A stretch of 38,679 nt of DNA from Candidatus Binatia bacterium (GCA_022823055.1 JAJDXX010000078.1:1-38679); one strand, 5' to 3'; shown: positions 8,314 through 20,119, counted from the stretch's first letter. Program-made: numbers and translations. The notes: generated by a model not told the origin, from the sequence alone.

Positions 8314-8957
8314 GCACGGCGGCTAAAGAAACCTCTCCGCCCGCCGAAAAAGATAGTGTAGGGACCTTGCGCGCGTTCGTTGGCGTCCCCGTGGGGGCGG
8401 CGGTAGTCCGGGTCTGGACCACCGTGCGACCCGGTTTCGAGGGCGGTTCGGTTCGCTGGGTGCCGGAAGAAAACCTGCACCTGACGCTGAAGTTCCTGGG
8501 CAACATTGAAGAAGCGCGTGTTGCCGCCATCGGCTCGGCCGTGCGGGAAGCCCTGTCCGACACCGAGAGTTTCGTGGCCACGGCGCGCGGTCTGGGCGTC
8601 TTCCCGGATGCCGCCCGCCCGCGCGTCCTGTGGATCGGGCTGGACGCACCGGCACTGACGGCGTTGGCCCGCGGCGTGGACCGGGCGTTGGCGCCTTTCG
8701 GCGTCGAGCCGTCGGCGACCCCGTTCCGGCCGCACGTGACCGTAGGACGCTGGCGGCCCCGCGCGCCGCGGGATCCGCGTTTGCGCCCGGTGCTGGCGCG
8801 CTGGCGCGACCATGAATTCGGACGGTTCCGGGTTGACGAGGTGACGCTCTTCCGCAGCACGCTCCGGCCGGGCGGCGCCATCTACTCTCCGCTGGAGGTC
8901 TTCCCGCTGAAGCCCGGCGGAAACCGTTCGGCCAGGGAAAACAGTCGGACCGGCTAG
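8310..8957 (+). CDS. thpR: RNA 2',3'-cyclic phosphodiesterase (2H family, ThpR/LigT)
   Basis: This 2H phosphoesterase of 215 residues hydrolyses 2',3'-cyclic phosphodiester ends of RNA; the LigT name comes from an associated in vitro RNA ligase activity. Both catalytic HxTx motifs are visible: HLTL at 57-60 (in HLTLKFLG) and HVTV at 142-145. The family opening RAFVGVPV is at 21-28, after a short N-terminal extension. It starts with an ATG inside the stop codon of the M23 gene (ATGA), so the two are translationally coupled, and ends 31 nt before recA. A thpR gene just upstream of recA is an arrangement I have seen in several bacterial lineages. Confidence 0.93.
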   Translation: MSTAAKETSPPAEKDSVGTLRAFVGVPVGAAVVRVWTTVRPGFEGGSVRWVPEENLHLTLKFLGNIEEARVAAIGSAVREALSDTESFVATARGLGVFPDAARPRVLWIGLDAPALTALARGVDRALAPFGVEPSATPFRPHVTVGRWRPRAPRDPRLRPVLARWRDHEFGRFRVDEVTLFRSTLRPGGAIYSPLEVFPLKPGGNRSARENSRTG

Positions 8958-8988
8958 ACCAAGTTTCACAAACCGATCGAGGAGAACC

Positions 8989-10014
<1,026 letters not shown>

Positions 10015-10054
10015 CCATGGGGTGGGCATGCCCGGAACCCCCGCCACGCGGCGT

Positions 10055-10087
10055 TTGACATTGCCTTCGCGCGCGCGGGAATGCTAT
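10055..10087 (+). promoter_or_regulatory. Possible promoter elements before alaS
   Basis: A consensus TTGACA at 10055-10060 is followed by TGCTAT at 10082-10087, but the spacer is 21 bp, longer than the usual 16-18. If it is used, the RNA would begin close to the ATG at 10099. The spacing makes this doubtful. Confidence 0.25.
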
Positions 10088-10098
10088 CAAAAGGCGTC

Positions 10099-12747
10099 AT
10101 GACGTCCGGCAAAGCGATTCGCGACAGCTTCCTCGACTTCTTCAAGGACAAGACCCACACGGTGGTTCAGAGCTCGTCTCTGGTGCCGCAACAGGACCCC
10201 ACCCTGCTCTTCACCAACGCGGGGATGGTCCAGTTCAAGAACATCTTCCTGGGGGTGGAGCGGCCCGCGTTCAAGCGCGCCGCCAGCGCCCAGAAGTGCC
10301 TGCGCATCAGCGGCAAGCACAACGACCTGGAGGCGGTGGGCCGGGACACCTACCACCACACCTTCTTCGAAATGCTCGGCAACTGGTCCTTCGGCGACTA
10401 CTACAAGGAGGAGGCCATCGACTGGGCCTGGGACCTGCTGACCCGCGAATGGGGGCTGCCCAAGGACAGGCTCTACGCCACGGTGTTCCGCGACGACGAC
10501 GAGGCGGAAGCCCTGTGGCACCGCATCAGCGGCCTGCCGCCGGAGCGCGTGCAGCGTTTCGACGAGAAGGACAACTTCTGGGAGATGGGCGATACCGGAC
10601 CGTGCGGGCCGTGCAGCGAGATCCACCTGGACCGGGGCCCCGAGGCCTGCGACCTTATGGACGAGGCCGGACACGTGTGCGCCGTGAACGCCGGCTGCGC
10701 GCGCTACATCGAGCTGTGGAACCTGGTGTTCATCCAGTACAACCGGGACGCCGCCGGCGAGCTGCACGAACTGCCGGCCAAGCACGTGGACACGGGCATG
10801 GGGCTCGAGCGCATCACGGCGGTGCTCCAGGGCGTCTTCTCCAACTACGACGTGGACCTGTTCCGCGACATCATCAGCGCCACCGAGGAACTGGCGGGCA
10901 AGGCGTACGGCGACAGCGCCGAGGGGGACATCTCCTTCCGCGTCATCGCCGACCACGCCCGCGCGGTCAGCTCCCTCATCGCCGACGGCGTGCTGCCGAG
11001 CAACGACGGCCGCGGCTATGTGCTTCGCCGGCTGCTCCGGCGGGCGGCGCGCCACGGGCGCCTGCTGGGCTTCGAGGAACCGTTCCTGTTCCGTCTGGTG
11101 GAACCCGTGGCCGGGGTCCTCGGTCAAGCGTACCCCGAGTTGCGCACCGAAGCGGAACGCATCGCGGGGACTATCAGGGCCGAGGAAGGGCGCTTCGCGG
11201 AGACCCTGGACAAGGGACTGGTGCTGTTGGAGGACTCGCTGGCCGAACTGCGCAAGTCCGGCGGGAAATCGCTGTCCGGGGAGGTGGCCTTCCGCTTGTA
11301 CGACACCTACGGATTCCCCGTCGACCTCACCGAGGACATCCTGCGGGGCGAAGGCATTACCGTCGACCACGAAGGTTTCGAGCGGCTGATGGAGGAGCAG
11401 CGGACGCGGGGGCGGGCCGCCCGGGACACCGCCGCCCACGGCGACAGCCTGAACGTCACCGACGGGCTCCCCTCCAGCCGGTTCCTTGGCTACGATCGCC
11501 TGGAACACGAGTCGCGTGTGACCGGCCTCTTTCGCGGCGACGCGCCGACGGAGGAGGCGCACGAGGGCGACGAGGTGGGGATCATCGTTGCCGAGACCCC
11601 GTTCTACGCGGAGTCCGGCGGGCAGGTGGGGGACCGGGGCGTCATCCGCACGGCTCGGGGCGACACCGTCGAAGTGCTGGACACGTGGCACCCGACGCCT
11701 GGGGTGTCGGTGCATCGGGGCAAGGTCGTCAGCGGCCGGGTGGCGGCCGGCGACGAGGTGGAACTGGCGGTGGACGGCGCGCGGCGCGAGCGCGCCATGC
11801 TCAACCACTCCGCCACCCACATCCTGCACGCGGTGCTGCGCGAGCATCTCGGCGCGAACGTGCGCCAGGCGGGCTCGCTGGTGGCGCCCGACCGGCTGCG
11901 CTTCGACTTCACCCATGACGGTCCCGTGGACCCGGAAATACTCGAGCGCATCGAACGCGAAGTGAACGAGCGCGTGCGGGAGAACGGCGGCGTCTCCACC
12001 GAGGAGATGGACTACGACGACGCCATCCGCGCCGGCGCCATGGCCTTCTTCGGCGACAAGTACGGCGACCGCGTGCGTGTGGTGCGCATCGGCGACTTCT
12101 CCACCGAGCTGTGCGGCGGCACCCACATCCACCAAGCCGGCGACATCGGACTCTTCCGGCTGAGCTCCGAGGGCGGCGTGTCCGCTGGCGTGCGGCGCAT
12201 CGAGGCCGTCACCGGCGCCACGGCCTTCGACATCATGCGCGCCTACGACGCGGTCCTGGCCGAGGTCACCGGACTGCTGCGCAGCACCAACGAGGACGCC
12301 GTGGAGAAGGTGCGGCGCTTGCTGGAGCGGCAGAAGGAACTGGAACGGCAGGTAGCCGAGTTGAAGGGGCAGCTCGGCCAGAACCGGGTCCCCGATCTGC
12401 TCGCCAAGGCCCGGAAGAACGCCGCGGGCGCGAGCTTCATCATCGAGAAGGTCGACGGGATGGACGCCAAACAGCTCCGGGAGACCGTGGACCAGATCCG
12501 GCAGCAAATGCCGGACGCCTTCGTATTCCTGGCATGCCCCGGCGAGAAGAACGTGATGCTGGCTGCCGGCGCCGGAAGCCAACTCGACGGACGCTACCAC
12601 GCCGGGAACATCATCAAGCAGGTGGCGCCCACCGTGGGCGGAGGGGGCGGCGGCCGCGCGGACTTCGCCCAAGCGGGCGGGAAGCAGCCGCAGAAAACCG
12701 ATGAGGCGCTGCGTCTGGCCCGGGAAATCGTGTCCGGTATTTCTTGA
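10099..12747 (+). CDS. alaS: Alanine--tRNA ligase
   Basis: This class II synthetase attaches alanine to tRNA(Ala) and edits mischarged Ser/Gly. I choose the ATG at 10099 (882 residues) because the family begins with a segment like SGKAIRDSFLDFFKDKTHT; an in-frame ATG at 10081 would add six residues. The N-terminal catalytic domain includes LLFTNAGMVQFKNIFLG and CLRISGKHNDLEAVGRDTYHHTFFEMLGNWSFGDYYK. The editing domain has HSATHILHAVL and CGGTHIHQAGDIG, whose His and Cys residues bind zinc. The C-Ala domain ends with a glycine run (VGGGGGGRADFAQAGG). All parts are intact and the length is normal. It is followed by phoH. Confidence 0.97.
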   Translation: MTSGKAIRDSFLDFFKDKTHTVVQSSSLVPQQDPTLLFTNAGMVQFKNIFLGVERPAFKRAASAQKCLRISGKHNDLEAVGRDTYHHTFFEMLGNWSFGDYYKEEAIDWAWDLLTREWGLPKDRLYATVFRDDDEAEALWHRISGLPPERVQRFDEKDNFWEMGDTGPCGPCSEIHLDRGPEACDLMDEAGHVCAVNAGCARYIELWNLVFIQYNRDAAGELHELPAKHVDTGMGLERITAVLQGVFSNYDVDLFRDIISATEELAGKAYGDSAEGDISFRVIADHARAVSSLIADGVLPSNDGRGYVLRRLLRRAARHGRLLGFEEPFLFRLVEPVAGVLGQAYPELRTEAERIAGTIRAEEGRFAETLDKGLVLLEDSLAELRKSGGKSLSGEVAFRLYDTYGFPVDLTEDILRGEGITVDHEGFERLMEEQRTRGRAARDTAAHGDSLNVTDGLPSSRFLGYDRLEHESRVTGLFRGDAPTEEAHEGDEVGIIVAETPFYAESGGQVGDRGVIRTARGDTVEVLDTWHPTPGVSVHRGKVVSGRVAAGDEVELAVDGARRERAMLNHSATHILHAVLREHLGANVRQAGSLVAPDRLRFDFTHDGPVDPEILERIEREVNERVRENGGVSTEEMDYDDAIRAGAMAFFGDKYGDRVRVVRIGDFSTELCGGTHIHQAGDIGLFRLSSEGGVSAGVRRIEAVTGATAFDIMRAYDAVLAEVTGLLRSTNEDAVEKVRRLLERQKELERQVAELKGQLGQNRVPDLLAKARKNAAGASFIIEKVDGMDAKQLRETVDQIRQQMPDAFVFLACPGEKNVMLAAGAGSQLDGRYHAGNIIKQVAPTVGGGGGGRADFAQAGGKQPQKTDEALRLAREIVSGIS

Positions 12748-12759
12748 TCGGCTTTCTGG

Positions 12760-12845
12760 ATGAACGTCGTCACCTTCACACGACCAGACTTCGACAACCG
12801 CTCCCGGCGCCGGGAGATCCTTGTGCCGTTCATGGGAGGCACTTA

Positions 12846-12846
<1 letters not shown>
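12760..12846 (+). CDS. Possible 28-residue upstream ORF coupled to phoH
   Basis: A short reading frame starts at an ATG at 12760 (MNVVTFTRPDFDN...) and stops at the TAG at 12844-12846. That stop overlaps the GTG start of phoH (TAGTG), the same junction used between the crotonase and the first acyl-CoA dehydrogenase. The ribosome-binding site of phoH (GGGAGG, 12834-12839) lies inside this frame. Its own ribosome-binding site is weak. It may be a leader peptide that couples translation, or chance. I recognise no family. Confidence 0.3.
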
Positions 12847-13829
<983 letters not shown>

Positions 13830-13915
13830 GGCTACCGGCGACAAACTTGCCGGCGCCCTCGCGGCCGTCGACCGAACGGCCGGCCACCCACGGGAGCGTG
13901 CCACCGTGGAACGCC

Positions 13916-14476
13916 ATGCCTGAGGGCACCGTTACCGTCGACATCGTGCGCCGGGGGCCGGCGAGGCGCGTCCCGATACGCGGCTTCAAGGCCAAGGCGC
14001 GCCGCATCCTGCGGCTGCTGGACCAGGACGACTGCGAACTGAGCGTGGCACTGGTGGGCGACGGCGAGATCCGCGACCTCAACGGGCGCTACCGCTCGCG
14101 CGACGAGCCCACCGACGTGCTCTCCTTCCCCGTGGACGAGCGGTTGCCCTCCGGCCCCCGGCTCATCGGCGATGTCATCATCTCGGTAGAGAAGGCCGCC
14201 CGCCAGGCGCGGCAGCGCCGCCGCTCCCTCGAAGACGAGCTGGAAGTGCTGCTCATCCACGGCATCCTGCACAACCTGGGCTACGACCACGAACGCTCCC
14301 CCGACGACGAACGCGAGATGCGCGCCCTGGAGCGCCGCCTGCGCCGGGAGTTGAAGGCCGGCACACCCCTCTACCGTCGTTCCCGCGGAACAGGCTGTGC
14401 CAAGACTCCCGAGGCAACAACGTACCGGTTACGTCATTCCCGCGGAAGCGGGAATCCAGGGGTGGAGAGGGGTTGA
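13916..14476 (+). CDS. ybeY: Endoribonuclease YbeY, with a repeat-encoded C-terminal tail
   Basis: YbeY is a zinc endoribonuclease needed for 16S rRNA 3'-end maturation and late 70S quality control. I start it at ATG 13916 (186 residues), giving MPEGTVTVDIVRRG; a longer TTG-initiated reading is possible. The motif IHGILHNLGYDH supplies zinc ligands His115, His119 and His125, and DEPTDVLSFP (63-72) is the conserved loop. The normal family length is about 150-160 residues. Here the frame continues past LKAGTPLYRRS for about 30 residues through two palindromic repeats (14375-14422 and the left arm at 14432-14460), ending in the repeat-typical peptide RHSRGSGNPG. The tail is therefore probably not functional YbeY sequence. 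phoH is 86 nt upstream. Confidence 0.94.
   Translation: MPEGTVTVDIVRRGPARRVPIRGFKAKARRILRLLDQDDCELSVALVGDGEIRDLNGRYRSRDEPTDVLSFPVDERLPSGPRLIGDVIISVEKAARQARQRRRSLEDELEVLLIHGILHNLGYDHERSPDDEREMRALERRLRRELKAGTPLYRRSRGTGCAKTPEATTYRLRHSRGSGNPGVERG
14375..14422 (-). repeat. Repeat family B, copy 1 (inside the ybeY 3' end)
   Basis: Read on the minus strand this copy runs TGCCTCGGGAGTCTTGGCAC and then AGCCTGTTCCGCGGGAACGA. It is related to copies at 14531-14586, 14587-14639, 27911-27951, 27951-28019 and 37720-37769, whose shared core is about GAGTTTGACACGGCCTGTTC followed by a CCGCGGGAA palindrome and TGACG. It is translated as part of the YbeY C-terminal tail. Confidence 0.65.
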
Positions 14477-14531
14477 AACGGCGCATTCCCCGCCTTGCCC
14501 CGCCTGGATTCCCGCTTCCGCGGGAATGACG
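14432..14531. repeat. Repeat family A: palindromic MITE-like element, 29-bp perfect inverted arms
   Basis: The left arm 14432-14460 and right arm 14503-14531 are perfect 29-bp inverted repeats; each arm begins CGTCATTCCCGCGGAAGCGG and ends GAATCCAGG. Each arm also contains its own small palindrome (ATTCCCGC/GCGGGAAT). The 42-nt centre carries the ybeY stop codon. A second full element lies at 38448-38561. Such repeats are common in many proteobacterial and environmental genomes; mobility is possible but no transposase is present here. Confidence 0.85.
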
Positions 14532-14639
14532 ATTCGAGGGGTCTCTGCCTCGTGAGTTCGACACAACCCGGGAAGCGGGAATGACGTATTCGTGGCGTCT
14601 CCGTCTCACGAGTTCTCACAGCCCGGCAAGCGGGAGTCG
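14531..14639 (+). repeat. Repeat family B, copies 2 and 3 in tandem
   Basis: Two imperfect units, 14531-14586 and 14587-14639, lie head to tail. Each begins (G/T)ATTCG, runs through TCT(C/T)(T/C)G(C/T)CTC and (G/A)(T/C)GAGTTC, and ends in an AAGCGGGA palindrome half. They fill the ybeY-prfB spacer right after the family A element, so the whole 14375-14639 stretch is repeat-derived. Confidence 0.65.
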
Positions 14640-14652
14640 AGGAACTGCGTTT

Positions 14653-14680
14653 TTGTCGTTCACGCCACATCCGCTATATT
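14653..14680 (+). promoter_or_regulatory. Putative promoter of prfB
   Basis: TTGTCG (14653-14658) and TATATT (14675-14680) are spaced by 16 bp, giving a leader of about 50 nt before the prfB ATG at 14736. The arrangement matches that of the tolC-family promoter. It lies just past the repeat block. Confidence 0.5.
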
Positions 14681-14735
14681 GAGTACCATCACCGTCCAAC
14701 GGACTATGCGCAACCAACGGTTGCAGGAGCCCACC

Positions 14736-15837
<1,102 letters not shown>

Positions 15838-15839
15838 CG

Positions 15840-16805
15840 ATGGACCCGGCGAAGATGCCTGGCGGAGCAAGCCGTCTCATGCCGATCGCAATAGCGGTCG
15901 TTTTTCTGGCGGCGCTGTGCGGCTGCGCCGGCGGCGGTGGCGGCGTTGGTGTTGGCGGCGTTGGTGTCAGCGGTGGTAGCGGCGGCGGTGGCGGGCCCTC
16001 CACCGGTCTGGGGACACCGACCGCGGCCGAAGTCGAGGACACGCTGAACAGACTGTCGCAAGAGGCCGGGCTTCCCGAACTGTCCAGCTTCGGCGGCGCC
16101 GTCGCGACTTGTGAGGCATTAGGTTGTCCCGTGCATGACGCGATTCACGTCGACCATCGGTCCACTGTTGATGGACCGCTCGATTTCTCGGGTTTCGATT
16201 TCCTCGAACGACGTCACGACGTGTCGCTGGCAACAAAATCGCACAGTTCAGGCAGGGGAAACCACTTCACCAACCACCGGACACTGGGCGGCTGGATGCG
16301 CCACGGCTTCTTCCTCGTCGAGGCGCTGCACAACGTCCGGTACGCCGATTTCAGCTACAGAACCTGGTACATGGGAAACACGCAACCCACGAACCCAGCC
16401 GTTTCGGTGAGCGGCACGTGGTCGGGGGCCATGGCCGGCGTCGTCACGTCATCTTCCGAGGATGATGGCGCCTTCGTCAGGGGAGACGCCACAGTAACGG
16501 TTTCCCATCCCGGTGGGTCCGGGGACGCACTGGTTGACGTCGCATTCGCAAGCATCACACGTGAAGACACGGGGGCGCGAATCGGAAACCTGACCTGGGA
16601 GAATCTGACATTGGAGAACGGGAACTTCGGCGTGGGCAACGTCCTGCACAACCACGGCCAGGGATACTTCGGCATGGACGGATTCCGTCCTTCACGAGGG
16701 AACAGCATCTTCGGCCAGTTCTACGGCCCCGACCACGAGGAAGTCGGCGGTCTGTTCCATCGAGACGGCCTCGCGGGCGCGTTCGGCGCGAATCGCAACG
16801 ACTGA
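15840..16805 (+). CDS. Lipoprotein with transferrin-binding-protein-like beta-barrel domain
   Basis: This is a predicted surface or periplasmic lipoprotein of 321 residues. A hydrophobic signal (LMPIAIAVVFLAALCGC) ends in a lipobox-like LCGC, followed by a Gly/Val-rich low-complexity linker and a Thr/Pro stretch. The C-terminal part carries the hallmark of TbpB-type barrels: an IFGQFYGPDHEEVGGLF motif followed by GLAGAFGANR. Family members include transferrin-binding protein B and Slam-exported surface lipoproteins; the ligand here is unknown and no TonB receptor is adjacent. The ATG at 15840 lies 2 nt after the prfB stop behind GGAGGAGGG inside the prfB end, so the two may be co-translated although functionally unrelated. 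It converges with fhs, leaving only 16 nt between them. Confidence 0.8.
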   Translation: MDPAKMPGGASRLMPIAIAVVFLAALCGCAGGGGGVGVGGVGVSGGSGGGGGPSTGLGTPTAAEVEDTLNRLSQEAGLPELSSFGGAVATCEALGCPVHDAIHVDHRSTVDGPLDFSGFDFLERRHDVSLATKSHSSGRGNHFTNHRTLGGWMRHGFFLVEALHNVRYADFSYRTWYMGNTQPTNPAVSVSGTWSGAMAGVVTSSSEDDGAFVRGDATVTVSHPGGSGDALVDVAFASITREDTGARIGNLTWENLTLENGNFGVGNVLHNHGQGYFGMDGFRPSRGNSIFGQFYGPDHEEVGGLFHRDGLAGAFGANRND

Positions 16806-16821
16806 TAGATGCGGCGCACCC

Positions 16822-18495
16822 TCAGAAAAGACCCTCTACCTGCCCCTGGGCGTTGATGTGGATGCTCTCGGCGGCGGGCGTCCTGGGCAGGCCCGGCATG
16901 GTCATCATGTCGCCGCAAATGGCCACCACGAACTCGGCGCCCGTGGACAGGCGCAACTCGCGCACCTGCACCTCGTGGCCCTCCGGGGCGCCCTTGAGGG
17001 CAGGGTCGGTGGAGAAACTGTACTGGGTCTTGGCCATGCACACCGGATAGTGGCCGTAGCCGCCGGCCTGCAGCGCCTTGAAGCGATTGCGCACCACCTG
17101 CGTCGCGGTGACCCCCTTGGCGTGGTAGATGCGCTTCGCCACCGTCTCGACCTTGTCCCACAGCGGCATGTCGTCGGGATACAGGGGGCGGAAGGCTGCC
17201 TCTCCGGCCTCCACGACCTCCACCACACGGTGCGCCAGCGCTTCGGTGCCGGCGCCGCCGTCGGCCCAGTGGGTGCACACCACGGCGTCGGCGTCCTGCG
17301 CAGTCGCCACGCCCACGACCGCCTGGAGCTCGGCGTCCGTGTCGGTGGGGAACCGGTTCACCGCCACCACCGCCGGCACCCCGAACTGCCGCACGTTGGC
17401 GAGATGGCGCGCCAGGTTGGCGCCGCCCGCCTGGACCGCAGCCACGTTCTCTTTTCCGAGATCGGCAAGCGCCACGCCGCCGTGCATCTTCAACGCCCGC
17501 GCCGTGGCCACCACCACCGCGGCGTCGGGTGCGAGGCCGGCCTTGCGGCACTTGATGTCGAAGAACTTCTCGGCGCCCAGGTCCGCGCCGAAACCCGCTT
17601 CGGTCACCACGTAGTCGGCGAGCTTGAGGCCGGCGCGGGTGGCGATGACCGAATTGCACCCGTGGGCGATGTTGGCGAACGGCCCGCCGTGGATGATGGC
17701 GGGATTGTTTTCCAGGGTCTGGACCAGGTTGGGGGCGAGAGCGTCCTTGAGCAGCACGGTCATGGCCCCGTCCGCCTTCAGGTCGCGGGCCGTGACCGGC
17801 TCCCGGGCGACGGTCTGCCCCACCACGACGTTGCCCAGGCGGCGCTGCAGGTCGGCCAGGTCCGCGGCCAGACAGAAGATCGCCATCACCTCGGAAGCGA
17901 CCGTGATGTCGAAGCCGTCGCTGCGCGGGAACCCGTTGCCGAGCCCGCCCAGGGAACAGACGATCTCGCGCAGCGCGCGGTCGTTCATGTCCACCACGCG
18001 CCGCCAGGAGATGCGGCGGGCGTCCAGCCCCAGCGCATTGCCTTGGTGAATGTGGTTGTCGAGGAGTGCGGCCAGCAGGTTGTTGGCCGCGCCGATGGCG
18101 TGGAAGTCGCCGGTAAAGTGCAGGTTGATGTCCTCCATGGGCACCACCTGCGCGTATCCTCCACCCGCGGCCCCGCCTTTCATGCCGAAGCACGGCCCAA
18201 GGCTCGGCTCGCGGAGACAGACCACCGTCTCCTTGCCGATACGGTTCAGCCCATCGGCCAGACCCACCGACGTGGTGGTCTTGCCCTCGCCGGCCGGCGT
18301 CGGCGTGACCGCGGTGACGAGCACTAGTTTGCCATCGTCGCGGTCGGAGAGGGAACCGACGTAGGAGAGGTCGATCTTCGCCTTGGTGTGTCCGTAGGGC
18401 AGCAGCGCGTCCCGTGGAACCCCCAGGCGGTCGCCGATCTCCGCGATCGGCTTGAGCACCGATTCCCGTGCGATCTCGATGTCGCTCTCTGCCAT
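16822..18495 (-). CDS. fhs: Formate--tetrahydrofolate ligase
   Basis: This enzyme makes 10-formyl-THF from formate, THF and ATP, feeding C1 metabolism or the methyl branch of the Wood-Ljungdahl pathway. I start it at ATG 18495 (557 residues, normal length) behind GGGGGAGGGG; a longer in-frame reading adds 36 residues of no family character. Motifs include GHTKAKIDL, the P-loop-like [11 protein letters not shown] (64-74), [36 protein letters not shown]-type segments, and a [20 protein letters not shown] region. The C-terminal half has the [10 protein letters not shown] and [11 protein letters not shown] segments. It is preceded 28 nt upstream by a Spy/CpxP-like gene on the same strand. No other C1 gene is next to it. 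Confidence 0.97.
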   Translation of the reverse strand: MAESDIEIARESVLKPIAEIGDRLGVPRDALLPYGHTKAKIDLSYVGSLSDRDDGKLVLVTAVTPTPAGEGKTTTSVGLADGLNRIGKETVVCLREPSLGPCFGMKGGAAGGGYAQVVPMEDINLHFTGDFHAIGAANNLLAALLDNHIHQGNALGLDARRISWRRVVDMNDRALREIVCSLGGLGNGFPRSDGFDITVASEVMAIFCLAADLADLQRRLGNVVVGQTVAREPVTARDLKADGAMTVLLKDALAPNLVQTLENNPAIIHGGPFANIAHGCNSVIATRAGLKLADYVVTEAGFGADLGAEKFFDIKCRKAGLAPDAAVVVATARALKMHGGVALADLGKENVAAVQAGGANLARHLANVRQFGVPAVVAVNRFPTDTDAELQAVVGVATAQDADAVVCTHWADGGAGTEALAHRVVEVVEAGEAAFRPLYPDDMPLWDKVETVAKRIYHAKGVTATQVVRNRFKALQAGGYGHYPVCMAKTQYSFSTDPALKGAPEGHEVQVRELRLSTGAEFVVAICGDMMTMPGLPRTPAAESIHINAQGQVEGLF

Positions 18496-18523
18496 GACCC
18501 CTCCCCCGGTTGCCGGTTCAGCT

Positions 18524-19060
18524 TCAGTGCCGGTAGCCTCGGAGCCGATCGTAACGCTCGATCTGTTCGGCGGTGAGCTCGCGGGTGCTCTTGATGTGTG
18601 CAAGCAGGTGGATGGCCTGGAGTTGTCCGCGCATGATTCCGAGATGCTCGGTCATACGGGTCGTTTCCGCGGCGGTAGGCCGTCCCGTGGCAAACAGGTT
18701 CGCAAGGTGCAACTCCGCCTGGAGTATGGCCTCACCCTTGGCGATGGCCCCGGTCTTCATTTCCGCGTGAATCGCCTCGATGCGTGCGATCTGTTCACGG
18801 GTGAGATCGAGGTCGGCCTTGAGATCGAGAAGGTGCCTCGGCCCGGGGAAACTGTTCAGCTCGGCCGGTCGAGCGAGGCCCATGCCTTCGCCGTTCCGCA
18901 ACTCGCGCACTTCGTCAGGTGTGAGGGTTGCATACTCGGCGCTTTGGGTATGCGCATAAGGGGACGTCGTGTGATCATGCTGCGCCAACGCCCAGGTCGC
19001 TGTGAGGGCGAAGAGGCTGATACAGCCAAACAATCCAAACGTCGTTGTCGTAGTGGTCAT
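18524..19060 (-). CDS. Spy/CpxP-like periplasmic protein (LTxxQ motifs)
   Basis: This is a small periplasmic helical protein of 178 residues. A Thr-rich start is followed by a hydrophobic signal peptide ending in ALA, with a His-rich mature start ([11 protein letters not shown]). Two LTxxQ-type motifs are visible, [13 protein letters not shown] and [13 protein letters not shown], as in Spy/CpxP chaperones and related metal-stress proteins. Between them is a long amphipathic helix ([16 protein letters not shown]). The His-rich N-terminus may bind metal, which is inference. It begins at ATG 19060 with GGAG upstream and ends 28 nt before fhs, so the two could share a transcript, though no functional link is evident. 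Confidence 0.78.
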   Translation of the reverse strand: MTTTTTTFGLFGCISLFALTATWALAQHDHTTSPYAHTQSAEYATLTPDEVRELRNGEGMGLARPAELNSFPGPRHLLDLKADLDLTREQIARIEAIHAEMKTGAIAKGEAILQAELHLANLFATGRPTAAETTRMTEHLGIMRGQLQAIHLLAHIKSTRELTAEQIERYDRLRGYRH

Positions 19061-19343
19061 CGTCGAGACTCCGTGGCTGCGCCTACGCTTCCACGCTGCT
19101 ACTCATGGCCAGTGAACCCGGGGACACGGTCGGGTTGGTCAACAACGACCAACCATAGCGTTGATAGTGGGGAGAGCGGCGCGGTGATCCCTGTCGATCG
19201 CGGGAACAACGTCTCTGTGTAGGCTCCGTGTAGGTCTCGTCGCTCACGCGCCGCCCGGCGCCGGCAGTTTGGGATCGTGCACCAAACAACCGGCCGAGCG
19301 GCACGTGAGGCGATCCGGACGCCTGAGTAGCAGCGGGTCTCAA
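19061..19343. other. Intergenic stretch without recognised features
   Basis: These 283 nt lie between the Spy-like gene and the NIPSNAP gene. I see no convincing ORF, RNA or repeat of the families found elsewhere. It should contain the promoter of the Spy-like gene. Confidence 0.5.
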
Positions 19344-19958
19344 CTAGTGCAGCGGCGAGAAGGACGCCGGCACGACGATCGAATTCTCCTGGTGAAGCAG
19401 CATCTCGCGGGTGGCGGGCGGCCAGTTGGGAAGCTGCATGGCCTCGGCGCGGAGCCGGCTCCGCTCGCCCATGTCCTTGTATGCCCAGATGTGCACCCAC
19501 TGGTTGAGCGCGCCGTAGGTGGTGTACCAGGCGGCTGCCAGGGGCGAGATCTTGACCCGGTCCTCGATGCACTCCTGCCAGCGCTCGATCAGCGCCGGGA
19601 TGGAACCCGGATGGACCGTGTAGGTGCGAATCTCGTAGATGTTGCCCAACTCGCGGGGCTCCAGCGGCGGAGAGAAGGGCGCCGCCTGGAAAACCTTGCT
19701 CTCCTGGGTCACCATGAACTCGCGTACCTTGGGTGGCCAGTGGCCGGTGGCCCGGGCCTCGGCGCCGATGCGGTCCTTCTCCTCGAAGCTGTCATAGGGC
19801 CAGATGTGGATGACCTGGTTCAGCGGCCCCACCTCCGAATGAAAGAATGCCCCCAGCGGGGAGATCTTGGCGCGGTGCTCCAGCCCTTCCTCGAAAGCCT
19901 TCTCGAAGTCCGGCGTCTTGCCGGGCTTGAGCGTATAGGTTCTCATCTCGATGATCAT
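19344..19958 (-). CDS. NIPSNAP family protein with two tandem domains
   Basis: This is a 204-residue protein of the NIPSNAP family, a ferredoxin-like alpha/beta barrel domain of uncertain biochemical role found in many bacteria and in mitochondria. I start it at ATG 19958 behind a strong AGGAGG; an upstream in-frame extension has no family character. The first domain begins MIIEMRTYTLKPGKTPDFEKAF, the second about residue 105 with IYEIRTYTVHPGSIPALIERW. Each contains a LNQVIHIWPYDSFEEKDR / LNQWVHIWAYKDMGERSRLR pair and a WPP motif before a MLLHQE/MVTQES segment. The repeat shows internal duplication and probably folds as a pseudo-dimer. No pathway neighbour is adjacent, so function is open. 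Confidence 0.88.
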   Translation of the reverse strand: MIIEMRTYTLKPGKTPDFEKAFEEGLEHRAKISPLGAFFHSEVGPLNQVIHIWPYDSFEEKDRIGAEARATGHWPPKVREFMVTQESKVFQAAPFSPPLEPRELGNIYEIRTYTVHPGSIPALIERWQECIEDRVKISPLAAAWYTTYGALNQWVHIWAYKDMGERSRLRAEAMQLPNWPPATREMLLHQENSIVVPASFSPLH

Positions 19959-20119
19959 GTGTTTCCTCCTGAGATCTGCCAGTGAAGTCTGCCCCCTTTC
20001 TTTCCGTTTTGGCGGGCAAATGCAACACCTCGTAACCAACTGTGGGGTGGGATCTTCGATCGGCACCGGCACAAACGGGCGCGCTTCGCAAAGCCGCGCA
20101 CGATGGAGCACTCGAAGGG

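Noticed and set aside
10087-12672. Very long minus-strand reading frames opposite alaS, recA, the acyl-CoA genes and uvrA (23409-27239 on the plus strand)
   Set aside because: High GC makes long antisense frames common. Their translations have no family motifs and are rich in Arg, Ala, Gly, Val and His, while the opposite strand encodes clear proteins.
14531-14639. Tandem units after ybeY considered as a CRISPR array
   Set aside because: The two units are imperfect, directly adjacent with no unique spacers, and match palindromic repeats elsewhere in the window.
16858-18327. A 489-residue plus-strand frame opposite fhs
   Set aside because: The minus strand encodes formate-tetrahydrofolate ligase with all motifs; the plus-strand frame is a shadow.
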